NCBI GenBank assembly: GCA_012034615.1
Contig: JAAUPA010000015.1
Coordinates: 1 to 37,941, forward strand
Origin: Leptolyngbyaceae cyanobacterium CSU_1_4
Lineage (GTDB): Bacteria > Cyanobacteriota > Cyanobacteriia > Elainellales > Elainellaceae
DNA: 37,941 nucleotides
Direction of reading: 5' to 3'
The position numbers and the translations under genes are program-made. The notes beneath the pieces are model-generated. The model was not told the origin of the DNA. It ran no database searches and saw only the letters and a list, made by a program, of their open reading frames with translations. Position 1 is the stretch's first letter. Each line of letters starts with the position of its first letter. Below are positions 8,869-16,434 of this stretch, one piece after another.

Positions 8869-9995
8869 GGATTGCCACTTCCTTCCTCAGGGTCTGTCGT
8901 GTCTATGGAGGGCGGTACAGCCTCAATGGGGGCAGGGAGTACGGGCGCTGTTTCGACGGGAGCCAGTTCTTCAATGGGAGGAGGTTCGGTGACAGGCGAA
9001 CTGGCTTCCGACTCAACTGGTGGAATAGCCTCAATTTCTGGATCTGGAGGAGGCTGTGGGGAGGCAGAGGGCTGAGGTGGAGCGATCGCCGGCAGTTCAG
9101 CTTCAGGTCTATTTTGAAACTGCTGAATGCTCTCCTGCGGAAGATTGTATTCTGTCAATTGATTTTGAGGTTCCGGTTGCACCTCGTCGTTTAGAAAAGG
9201 CTTCGCAGGTTCCTGAGCCGCTTCTTTTTCCTCTGCGGCTTTAGCTTCAGCCACCTTAGGATTGGGGCTGACAATCACCCACTCCAAATGACTGATCGGC
9301 GCAGACAGCTCAATGACCGCTTCGGGGGCAGGGCTTTTGTTAAAACTAATCGACTCTACAATCCCCACGGGTAATCCTGAGGGAAACAAGCGACTGAGCG
9401 CAGAAGTGGTGATTACGTCACCCTTGCGAACATCGGGCACTTTGTCCACAAAAACCATGATGACTCGGTTTGCCGATTGCCCTCGAATGTAGCCCATGTT
9501 GCGCGATCGGCTGACCGTGACCCCAACCTTGCTGCTAGGGTCGCTAATGAGCAGGACTCGGCTGGTATGAGGGGTTACTTCTACAACGCGCCCCACAATT
9601 CCCCCGATGCCTGAGACAATAAATCCTGGCTGAATGCCGTCGTCGCTCCCTCGGCTCAGAATAATCTCTTGCCACCAATGGTCAGAACTGCGCCCGATAA
9701 CCGGAGCCGTAACACCCTTGTCCGATCGCTGGTCAACATACTTCAGAAGCTTCTGCAATTCTCGGTTCTGGCTTTCTAGCTCTACCAGGCGCTGCTCTAG
9801 TTCCCTCTCCCTGGGCGTTCCTGCCTGGGTTGCGACTTCGGCTGGATCGCGAACAAACGGTTGGGTTAGCCAGCGGTAGGTTTCAAAAACCAGCGCGCCT
9901 TGGGTTTGCCGAAGGAGCAAAGCGCTACCTACCGCTAGGCTAATCAGCCCTAGCTTCACTCCATTGCGATCCCACCAACGACGTAATGCGTACAT
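8865..9995 (-). CDS. mreC: Rod shape-determining protein MreC
   Basis: The scaffold of the cell-elongation machinery, anchored in the plasma membrane with its bulk in the periplasm. The N-terminus MYALRRWWDRNGVKLG leads into one membrane helix (about 15-32). A coiled-coil region (about 58-90, ERELEQRLVELESQNRELQ) is followed by the MreC beta domain (about 95-240: VIGRSSDHWWQEIILSRG, GIGGIVGRVVEV, SDPSSKVGV). The last 130 residues are a Pro/Glu-rich, low-complexity tail that is longer than in E. coli MreC and typical of cyanobacteria. It overlaps mreD by four bases, and mreB lies upstream across 150 bases. Confidence 0.92.
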   Translation of the reverse strand: MYALRRWWDRNGVKLGLISLAVGSALLLRQTQGALVFETYRWLTQPFVRDPAEVATQAGTPRERELEQRLVELESQNRELQKLLKYVDQRSDKGVTAPVIGRSSDHWWQEIILSRGSDDGIQPGFIVSGIGGIVGRVVEVTPHTSRVLLISDPSSKVGVTVSRSRNMGYIRGQSANRVIMVFVDKVPDVRKGDVITTSALSRLFPSGLPVGIVESISFNKSPAPEAVIELSAPISHLEWVIVSPNPKVAEAKAAEEKEAAQEPAKPFLNDEVQPEPQNQLTEYNLPQESIQQFQNRPEAELPAIAPPQPSASPQPPPDPEIEAIPPVESEASSPVTEPPPIEELAPVETAPVLPAPIEAVPPSIDTTDPEEGSGNP

Positions 9996-10145
9996 CCGAA
10001 CTCTACAAAAACGAAATACAGCCCCAAGTCATGATCAATACCCTTCCCTCTCCCGACTAGCCGAACATTCGCTGTTGCCCTTCACGGCTAAACCAGGAAT
10101 GATCGGCTGTAGCCGCGTCAGCAGCCTCTTGATACGCCCGATCGC

Positions 10146-11192
10146 CTAGTGAAAGCGAGAAGAACGCCCACTAAAGACCCGTTCCAGTTGCTTGAAGTTC
10201 TCCAAGACTCGCCCTGTCCCTAACACCACACAGCTCAGGGGATCTGCCGCAACGTGCACCACAATCCCTGTCTCATGACTGATGAGCGTATCGAGTCCTT
10301 TAAGCAACGCTCCGCCCCCTGCTAGCATGATGCCCCGATCGATAATATCGGCAGCCAGTTCAGGAGGAGTTCGCTCCAAAGTTCGCTTTACGGCTTCAAT
10401 AATGACCGAAAGCGGCTCAGCCATGGCTTCCCGAATTTCGGGAGCTTTGACAGACACCGTGCGAGGCAACCCAGACAATAGGTGCAACCCTCTCACATCC
10501 ATCACTAACTCATCATCATCGTCTAGAGGATAAGCAGAACCGACAAAGATTTTGATTTCTTCAGAAGTTCGTTCGCCAATCACTAGGTTATGAACCTTTT
10601 TCATATAGTGAACGATCGCCTCGCTCAACTCATCACCCGCGACCCGTACCGACTCACTCAGCACTGTTCCCTGCAAGCTCAGCACCGCGACTTCAGTAGT
10701 ACCACCGCCAATATCAATGATCATGTTCCCAGTAGGTTCTGCAACAGGTAAGCCTGCGCCGATGGCAGCAGCAACGGGTTCATCAATCAAGAAAACGTCT
10801 CTTGCCCCAGCTTGAGAGGCTGCTTCCATCACAGCCCGACGCTCAACTCCAGTCACACCACTCGGAATTCCAATGACAATACGAGGAGATACTAGGGCAC
10901 GACCTTCGTGCACTCGCTGAATAAAATGCTTGAGCATTAATTCTGCTGTATCGAAGTCTGCGATGACTCCATCACGGAGAGGACGGAGGGCAATGACGTT
11001 CCCTGGGGTTCGTCCTAACATTTTCTTGGCATCTTCTCCAACGGCAAGGGGTTCTTTAGTTTCTTGGTCAATAGCGACCACAGAAGGTTCTTGAAGCACA
11101 ATGCCTTTGCCAGATACATAAACTAGCGTGTTTGCAGTACCGAGATCGATACCCATGTCACGCGATAATGAGAAGCGATTTAAGAAACCCAC
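10146..11192 (-). CDS. mreB: Rod shape-determining protein MreB (bacterial actin)
   Basis: An actin-like ATPase that forms membrane-associated filaments directing lateral wall growth. It has 348 residues from a GTG start (MGFLNRFSLSRDMGIDLGTANTLVYVSGK). The phosphate-1 loop (DLGTANT), connect/phosphate-2 loop (IIDIGGGTTEVAV) and adenosine motif (IMLAGGGALLKGL) are intact. The SRDMGIDLG spacing is normal. It is first in the mreB-mreC-mreD order on the minus strand. Its upstream region ends against the TnpB element, so promoter function may have been altered by that insertion. Confidence 0.96.
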   Translation of the reverse strand: MGFLNRFSLSRDMGIDLGTANTLVYVSGKGIVLQEPSVVAIDQETKEPLAVGEDAKKMLGRTPGNVIALRPLRDGVIADFDTAELMLKHFIQRVHEGRALVSPRIVIGIPSGVTGVERRAVMEAASQAGARDVFLIDEPVAAAIGAGLPVAEPTGNMIIDIGGGTTEVAVLSLQGTVLSESVRVAGDELSEAIVHYMKKVHNLVIGERTSEEIKIFVGSAYPLDDDDELVMDVRGLHLLSGLPRTVSVKAPEIREAMAEPLSVIIEAVKRTLERTPPELAADIIDRGIMLAGGGALLKGLDTLISHETGIVVHVAADPLSCVVLGTGRVLENFKQLERVFSGRSSRFH

Positions 11193-11470
11193 TAACTTTC
11201 TAAGCTCCCAGAACTAGACGCTTGATTTGAGATTGCACGATCGCCAATTACCATAAATACCATGGTGGATCTTATTACGTTTTTCACTCATAGTCTAGTC
11301 AATTCAGATAAAGCCCAACGGTTCCTGGGTCACCGAAAAACGCGAGGGAAGCCCCTGACTTCAGACATGGGGAGGAACTCGGTAGCGGCTTCAGCCGCCT
11401 TGAAACTTCCGGAATGCTAGTCAAATCTGTTGTAGAATAAAGCACAGTCATAGGTGATATTTTCTGAATC

Positions 11471-12637
11471 GTGGAACAAGTCTTAACGCTAGTTTGCAAG
11501 CTTCAACCTACTCCTGAGCAAGTCGTCAAAATTGATGCACTGCTTCAGGCGTTTGCTGATGGCTGCAACTATGCCAATCAGACCGTTAAGCCATCGATAA
11601 ACAGCAAAACCACCATTCAGGCTCAGACTTATCAGGACTTGCGTTCTCAATTCAAATTGAGCGCTAATCAGGCGGTAAGAGTCTGTGCCAGAGTAGGCGC
11701 AAATCGGAAGACAGCAAAGCTGAAAGGTAAGCCTGTTAAATCTTTTGCGCCCACTAGCGCTGATTATGATCTCCGAATCTTCTCTTTTAGGGAGAAGGAT
11801 TGGGCAGTCAGTTTGACGCTTTTGGAATGCCGTGAACACATCAAAATGGATGTAGGCAATTATCAACGCGGCAAACTGAAAGGCAAAGTTCCAACCAGCG
11901 CCCAACTGTGCAAACACAGGGACGGGCGCTACTACATTCATATTCAATTGAAGGCAGAACCACCCAACCCAATCCAATCGGACAAAGTTATCGGTGTTGA
12001 TTTTGGTCGTCGTGAGATTGCCAAAACCAGCACAGGTAAAGGGTGGGACGGCAAGCAGTTGAATCAAGTTCGGGATAGATTTTCTAGAGTTCGGGCATCT
12101 CTCCAGGCAAAAGCATCGAAGGGCACAAGATCGACTCGTCGTCGGGCGAGACAGATTTTGCAACGGCTGTCGGGCAGAGAGAGACGCTTTCAGCAATGGT
12201 TGAATCATTCCATCAGCGCCGCCATTATTCAAGAGGCGAAAGAACTTAACGCTATCATCGCCATTGAAGACTTGAGCGGTATTCGGGATAAGACAAACCA
12301 GCAACCCAGAAACAAGACGGAGCGCCGTCGTTCTAATAGCTGGGCGTTCTATCAATTGCGCCAATTCTTGACCTACAAAGGCATCAAGGAAGGCGTGGAG
12401 GTCGTAACCGTGCCACCTGCCTACACTAGCCAAACTTGCCACGCCTGCAACCATATCGGGTTGAGAAGTGACAAGCGGTTTAAGTGTGGCAACTGTGGCT
12501 GGCATGGTGACGCGGATTTGAATGGTTCGTTCAATATTGCAAATCTTGGAGCCGTTGTAAGTCGGCTTAGAGGCTCGGACACGCTTAGTTGCGATGTCCA
12601 GGGCTACCAAAAGCCCCCCGCTTCAGCGGTGGGGTAA
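11471..12637 (+). CDS. tnpB: TnpB, RNA-guided endonuclease of an IS605-type element
   Basis: A 388-residue TnpB, the ancestor-type of Cas12: a programmable DNA nuclease guided by an RNA from the element's right end. The GTG start gives MEQVLTLVCKLQPTPEQ. The RuvC triad is visible as Asp177 (GVDFG), Glu266 (AIEDLSG) and Asp349 (GDADLNGS). The zinc ribbon uses Cys323, Cys326, Cys339 and Cys342 (TCHAC, CGNC). Length and all catalytic residues are intact, so it is probably active. The stop (12635-12637) lies inside the right-end hairpin, so the coding region and guide-RNA scaffold overlap, as usual. It stands between mreB (divergent) and ssb. Confidence 0.92.
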   Translation: MEQVLTLVCKLQPTPEQVVKIDALLQAFADGCNYANQTVKPSINSKTTIQAQTYQDLRSQFKLSANQAVRVCARVGANRKTAKLKGKPVKSFAPTSADYDLRIFSFREKDWAVSLTLLECREHIKMDVGNYQRGKLKGKVPTSAQLCKHRDGRYYIHIQLKAEPPNPIQSDKVIGVDFGRREIAKTSTGKGWDGKQLNQVRDRFSRVRASLQAKASKGTRSTRRRARQILQRLSGRERRFQQWLNHSISAAIIQEAKELNAIIAIEDLSGIRDKTNQQPRNKTERRRSNSWAFYQLRQFLTYKGIKEGVEVVTVPPAYTSQTCHACNHIGLRSDKRFKCGNCGWHGDADLNGSFNIANLGAVVSRLRGSDTLSCDVQGYQKPPASAVG

Positions 12638-12642
12638 CTTAC
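12450..12642 (+). ncRNA. Predicted omega RNA (TnpB guide scaffold)
   Basis: In characterised IS605-group elements the guide RNA derives from the 3' part of tnpB and the right end, with the guide being the flanking sequence. Here that would be roughly 12450-12642, ending in the CCCCCCGCTTCAGCGGTGGGG hairpin, with the guide beginning near 12643 (GCCCCCTAACTTAAAA). The 5' limit is a guess and the RNA is inferred from the family, not seen directly. Confidence 0.35.
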
Positions 12643-12937
12643 GCCCCCTAACTTAAAAAATCCCAGGCTGGCTTTAATGCCTTTACTGAACCCACTCAGA
12701 CAGTTTTATACGGTTTTATACCCGGTTTGATTAATCTGGTGGCTTGAGCGGGTCGATGCTCTGACGCAGATGCCTACTGAAAATAACAAAACATCAGAGG
12801 TGTTTGATTCTACTCATTCTATAGATATCTGTAGACACAATTTGCGATCGCTTGCCCGACAGTTTGATTACAATGGCTAAAGGCAGAATTTTGTACTTTT
12901 GTACTATAAAATTTCATGGGTCTGCAAGAGGATAACT

Positions 12938-13388
12938 ATGAGTCTTAATTCGGTAACTTTGGTCGGACGGGTTGGAAGAGAACCTGAAGTGAAGTATTTT
13001 GAATCGGGCAGTGTGGTCTGTCGCTTCACGCTTGCTGTCAAACGACGCAAGAAAGATAGCGATGAACCAGACTGGTTTGACTTAGAAGTGTGGGGACAAC
13101 CTGCCCAAATCGCGGCTGACTATGTTCGGAAAGGCAGCTTAATTGGGGTTTCGGGGGGCACTAAAGTTTGACTACTGGCAAGACAAGAGTACGGGTGTGA
13201 GCCGCTCCAAGCCGTTGATTCGGGTCGATCGCCTGGATCTACTGGGTTCTAAGCGGGATAACGAAGCGACTGGCAACAACACTTACGGAAATGACGAGTT
13301 TTTAAGTCATCATCCAGCCCTGAGCGAGAAGGATCTTGATATCCTTCTCTGGCTTGCCTTCTTTAGGCTTGTGGTTTTAGAGCTCTAG
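12938..13388 (+). CDS. ssb: Single-stranded DNA-binding protein (frameshifted)
   Basis: An OB-fold protein that coats single-stranded DNA in replication and repair. The ATG at 12938 (MSLNSVTLVGRVGREPEVKY) follows an AGAGGAT site; the in-frame start 39 bases earlier is not needed. The OB core continues through WFDLEVWG and YVRKGSLIGV. The frame breaks at the G run 13153-13158, where six G should be five, joining GVSG to ALKFDYWQDKSTG and RVDRLDLLGS. As sequenced, the second frame runs to 13388. Its last 28 residues are odd and cross a hairpin. If the T run 13299-13303 had four T rather than five, the protein would stop at about 13305 with NDEF, an acidic tip like the partner-binding tail of other SSBs. 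The true product is thus probably about 122 residues. Confidence 0.85.
13326..13349. terminator. Hairpin between convergent ssb and DUF3531-like genes
   Basis: GAGAAGGAT and ATCCTTCTC form a perfect 9-base stem with a 6-base loop. It lies about 20 bases after the likely true stop of ssb and 42 bases before the end of the convergent gene. The downstream sequence is only moderately T-rich, so this could be a weak bidirectional terminator. Confidence 0.45.
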
Positions 13389-13390
13389 AC

Positions 13391-13858
13391 TTAGTTATTG
13401 TCATCGTCATCTCGCAAAGCTGCAAAATCTTGCCGCCTGTTTTGAGGAATGGGCCAATCTTCGTTCTCCCCACCAATGATGAGGCGATCGAGGGTGACGT
13501 AATCTTTGTTGAGCTGCTCTAGGGCATTGATTAAGACATCAAGGGCGATCGCATCAGAGGTGCCCATGTCGAACCAGCACCGCGCCCAAGTGCCGTTGTA
13601 CTCAAACTCTCCCAGATTGTGCATCAGCGCCATAAAACTATTGCTGGATGCCTCTTGGTCATAATCCATGTAGCTAATTTCCATTCCAGTATCTTGAACT
13701 TGCAAGTTTTCGGCATTAAACCCGCCCAGTTTTCCAAGTAAAAACAGTGAGCTAAACACCTCCTCAACATACTGACGCTCCATTTCTGAAGGCACAGTGC
13801 TGAATTCTAGCCAAATCCACAGGTCAAAAAAATCACATTCGCGGAATTGTACTTGCAT
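13391..13858 (-). CDS. Conserved cyanobacterial protein, DUF3531-like
   Basis: 155 residues beginning MQVQFRECDFFDLWIWLEF. The segment LGKLGGFNAENLQVQDTG and a C-terminus with WARCWFDMGTSDAIALD match what I recall of DUF3531, a family found in cyanobacteria and plant plastids. No catalytic motif is seen. The protein is soluble and acidic and ends in an Asp/Asn run (RDDDDNN). Function is unknown. It is convergent with ssb and next to the slipin gene, with about 90 bases between. Confidence 0.65.
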   Translation of the reverse strand: MQVQFRECDFFDLWIWLEFSTVPSEMERQYVEEVFSSLFLLGKLGGFNAENLQVQDTGMEISYMDYDQEASSNSFMALMHNLGEFEYNGTWARCWFDMGTSDAIALDVLINALEQLNKDYVTLDRLIIGGENEDWPIPQNRRQDFAALRDDDDNN

Positions 13859-13951
13859 GATGAAGACTTCAGGTGAGGTAGCAACGATCGTTTGTCTGCA
13901 TCATTGTATCTATACCTTAGCTTTGATGCCCGATCGCCATCTCTTAAAAGC

Positions 13952-14779
13952 TCAGTCTGGAAGCTTAAGCGGTTCAGGCTGCACCTCCGGCTTAAACTCA
14001 CGCGCTGGGTGCTGCTCAATCATTCCCTTGACGCTCTCCATGCCAATAATACTGGGCATGCCATTGCCGGTATCCGTGGTGGGCACAAAGACCATCGTTG
14101 ATTTACCCTCCATACACATTTCATAGAGCATATTCATCGATCGAAGCTGCAATGCCACGGGGTCGTGAGCATATTTGTGAGAAGCTCTGACGATCGCATC
14201 CGCCGCCAACTCTTCTGCTTGTGCCAAAAGCAATCTGGCTCTTTTTTCCCTCTCTGCCGCGGGTTCTCTGGCGATCGCATCTTCCAATTCTTTGGACACA
14301 ATCACGTCTTTAATTTCTACCGTAACAATCAACAAACCCCATAGCGTCACCAGTTCTGAGGTGTGTTCCCGCACAATGTCACCAATCTTATCCCGCTCTG
14401 ATAAAAGTTCGTCTAACTGTGATTTCCCGACCATATCCCGGATCGCAGAACGAACTGAAAGTTGAGTCGCCCGGTGATAATCATCAACGTTCAAGACCGC
14501 AGATTTGACATCGTTGACTTTGTAAAAAACGATCGCATCCACTTCAACCGGAATATTATCTTTCGTCAGCCCTTTTTGTAGCGGCACCGTATAAGTAATA
14601 ATGCGGGTATCCACTACTCGCTTAACGCTCTGCAAAAACGGCACCAGAAAATATAATCCCGGTCTAGTCACCTTTGTAAACCGACCTAGCGTAAAGATAA
14701 TATGGCGATCCCACTCATTGCAAACTTTGACGGTCATTAAAAAGAGGATTAAAGCGATCCCGACAAAAACGTAAATCAT
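13952..14779 (-). CDS. Slipin / SPFH (band 7) family membrane protein
   Basis: A 275-residue stomatin-like protein: one N-terminal membrane helix (MIYVFVGIALILFLM), then the SPFH domain (WDRHIIFTLGRFTKVTRPGL, VPLQKGLTKDNIPVEVDAIV), then a charged coiled-coil region (AREPAAEREKRARLLLAQAE) and a Pro-rich tail. Slipins assemble on the membrane and organise microdomains or protease access. No NfeD-type partner gene is adjacent. I chose ATG 14779 because GGAG precedes it by 8 bases and the protein then starts at the membrane helix. An in-frame start at 14842 would add 21 residues unlike the family. Confidence 0.82.
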   Translation of the reverse strand: MIYVFVGIALILFLMTVKVCNEWDRHIIFTLGRFTKVTRPGLYFLVPFLQSVKRVVDTRIITYTVPLQKGLTKDNIPVEVDAIVFYKVNDVKSAVLNVDDYHRATQLSVRSAIRDMVGKSQLDELLSERDKIGDIVREHTSELVTLWGLLIVTVEIKDVIVSKELEDAIAREPAAEREKRARLLLAQAEELAADAIVRASHKYAHDPVALQLRSMNMLYEMCMEGKSTMVFVPTTDTGNGMPSIIGMESVKGMIEQHPAREFKPEVQPEPLKLPD

Positions 14780-14807
14780 AGTAGTGACTCCATAGTAGTG
14801 ACTCCAT
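14777..14807. repeat. 14-bp tandem duplication at the slipin start
   Basis: On the minus strand ATGGAGTCACTACT occurs twice in a row and is followed by the real ATG at 14779. Each copy carries an ATG and a GGAG, so the duplication has copied the start-site region. The unit is not a multiple of three, so the earlier ATGs are out of frame. Confidence 0.85.
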
Positions 14808-14844
14808 AAGCTATCAGGTTTTCTTAGGGTGGCAGTGCCCACAA

Positions 14845-14872
14845 GTTATAAATGTATAGTTATAAATGTATA
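14845..14872. repeat. 14-bp tandem duplication upstream of slipin
   Basis: GTTATAAATGTATA occurs twice head to tail. It is AT-rich and may contain the promoter -10 region of the slipin gene (TATAAT-like on either strand). This is the second 14-bp duplication within 70 bases. Confidence 0.8.
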
Positions 14873-14943
14873 TAGTCGGTTCTTACCCAGATCAGAGGAG
14901 GCGAGACAAGTAATTTACATCACTTAATTACATTACTTAAAAT

Positions 14944-16107
14944 CTATTGCCCCGCCTCCACCCCGATCGCCTCACCGATATTTTGCAAGCCCTGCTCCTC
15001 TATTTTCTGTACCAGTCCCTTCAAAATTTGTGGCACCATTCCCGGTCCTTCATAAATCCAGCCGGTATAGACCTGAATGAGGCTCGCTCCTGCCGTAATT
15101 TTTTCCCAAGCATCGTCCGCCGTGAAGATGCCGCCCACTCCAATAATGGGCAAGGTGCCCCCAGTTTGCTGATAAATGAACCGAATTACCTCAGTCGATC
15201 GCGCTCGTAAGGGCGCACCACTAATGCCACCCGCTTCTTCGTTGACTGAGTTTCCAGTCGTTGCAATGACCTGGGTTTTGAGGTGATCACGGCGAATGGT
15301 GGTGTTGGTGGCAATCATACCTGCGAGCCGATGGCTTTTTGCCAGTTGAATCACAGCGGCGATCGCCTCCCATTCCAAATCAGGAGCGATTTTGACGAAC
15401 AAAGGCTTTTGATCAGAATTTTCTTGCTGAAGTGCCGACAAAATGGGTTCAAGCTGCTCAGTCGATTGCAGCGATCGCAGCCCTGGCGTATTCGGAGAAG
15501 ACACATTCACTACGAAATAATCACCCAAATTTTTGAGCAATCGAAAGCTACCCAAGTAGTCTGCCGCTGCATCTTCTAGCGCCGTTATTTTAGACTTGCC
15601 CAAATTAATGCCAATTGGAATGCCAGCCGCGAGACGACTTGGGTGAGCCGTTGCCAACCGCTTCTCCAACTGCTTCTCCAACCGCTCTGCCAAAGCCGCT
15701 GCCCCCAAATTGTTAAACCCCATCCGATTCAAAGCCGCTTCATCCAACGGCAACCGGAACATGCGAGGTTTTGGATTCCCGGACTGGGCATAAAAGGTGA
15801 CGGTGCCTAGTTCGGCAAACCCAAACCCAAAATCTTGCCAAACCGGGGCGGCAACTCCATCCTTATCAAATCCAGCGGCAATTCCCAAAGGGTTGGGAAA
15901 CTTGCTCCCCCAGTGGCATTGCTCTAGGCTGGGATGCTCGAAGCAACAGGTTCGTTTAATTTGTTGACGCAACAGGTTGAGAGGAGGGCGATCGCCGTGT
16001 CGGGCAAGCCAGTCCAAAACCTGAAGGCTTTGATGATGGGCTTGCTCAGGATCTACGTTTAAACCTTGAAACAAAAGCGGACGAATCCCAGACTTATAAA
16101 TATCCAA
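14944..16107 (-). CDS. pyrD: Dihydroorotate dehydrogenase (quinone), class 2
   Basis: A membrane-associated FMN enzyme that oxidises dihydroorotate to orotate with quinone, the fourth step of pyrimidine synthesis. Its 387 residues include the N-terminal amphipathic membrane-binding helices ([22 protein letters not shown]) that mark class 2. The core reads [26 protein letters not shown] and [10 protein letters not shown] (the catalytic Ser), and ends with the FMN phosphate site [15 protein letters not shown] and a GASLIQVYT strand. All motifs are intact and the gene appears to be monocistronic. Confidence 0.95.
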   Translation of the reverse strand: MDIYKSGIRPLLFQGLNVDPEQAHHQSLQVLDWLARHGDRPPLNLLRQQIKRTCCFEHPSLEQCHWGSKFPNPLGIAAGFDKDGVAAPVWQDFGFGFAELGTVTFYAQSGNPKPRMFRLPLDEAALNRMGFNNLGAAALAERLEKQLEKRLATAHPSRLAAGIPIGINLGKSKITALEDAAADYLGSFRLLKNLGDYFVVNVSSPNTPGLRSLQSTEQLEPILSALQQENSDQKPLFVKIAPDLEWEAIAAVIQLAKSHRLAGMIATNTTIRRDHLKTQVIATTGNSVNEEAGGISGAPLRARSTEVIRFIYQQTGGTLPIIGVGGIFTADDAWEKITAGASLIQVYTGWIYEGPGMVPQILKGLVQKIEEQGLQNIGEAIGVEAGQ

Positions 16108-16434
16108 TGCACTGACCCCAAGGGCTTACAGCTTAAAAGATAGCACCCTCTCTTCCGAGGGCACTCTAGGGAAGACCAAGGGGCGCTACGACAGAAGTTT
16201 GAGTTTTAAGCTTGCCAAGAGCAACATCTTTTGGCGCTGGTAAATTGTGGTGGGAAGATCTGATTTTCTGGTTTTAAAAAGGTAAGAACTCAGGGTTAGG
16301 TTGATTGGGCAAACTGCTAAATCGACTTCTCCCTAATCCTTTTCTGAAGGAAAGGAGATTTGAGGAGATTCGTACTTTTATTCACCAGCGTCTATCTTTT
16401 TAGCGATGAGCACAAGAAATTTTGATAGGTTGGC
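16108..16434. other. Intergenic region between divergent pyrD and the GAF protein
   Basis: It holds a short hairpin at about 16144-16164 (CACCCTC...GAGGGCA) just upstream of pyrD. It also has a degenerate inverted segment at about 16327-16368 (TCTCCCTAATCC, then GGAGATTTGAGGAGA) that looks like a decayed relative of the MITE-like element at 1-138. No further gene is visible. Both promoters should lie here, but I cannot place them with confidence. Confidence 0.5.

Larger units (their letters stand above)
11348..12642 (+). mobile_element. IS200/IS605-group (IS1341-type) TnpB-only element
   Basis: The tnpB gene is flanked by related imperfect hairpins. The left one at about 11348-11376 contains AAGCCCCTGACTTCAGACAT followed by GGGG. 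The right one at about 12611-12637 contains AAGCCCCCCGCTTCAGCGGT followed by GGGG and TAACTTAC. A further hairpin GCGGC-TTCA-GCCGC lies at about 11384-11397. Such subterminal hairpins, with no long inverted termini and no target duplication, fit the family. There is no TnpA (Y1 transposase) gene, so movement would need TnpA in trans. Exact ends are uncertain by a few tens of bases. Confidence 0.7.

Noticed and set aside
8872-9075. Gly/Ser-rich plus-strand frame
   Set aside because: It is the complement of the low-complexity Pro/Glu tail of MreC.
11489-12610. 373-residue open frame antisense to tnpB
   Set aside because: It is the complement of a fully conserved TnpB with all catalytic residues; the antisense protein has no domain and owes its length to codon bias.
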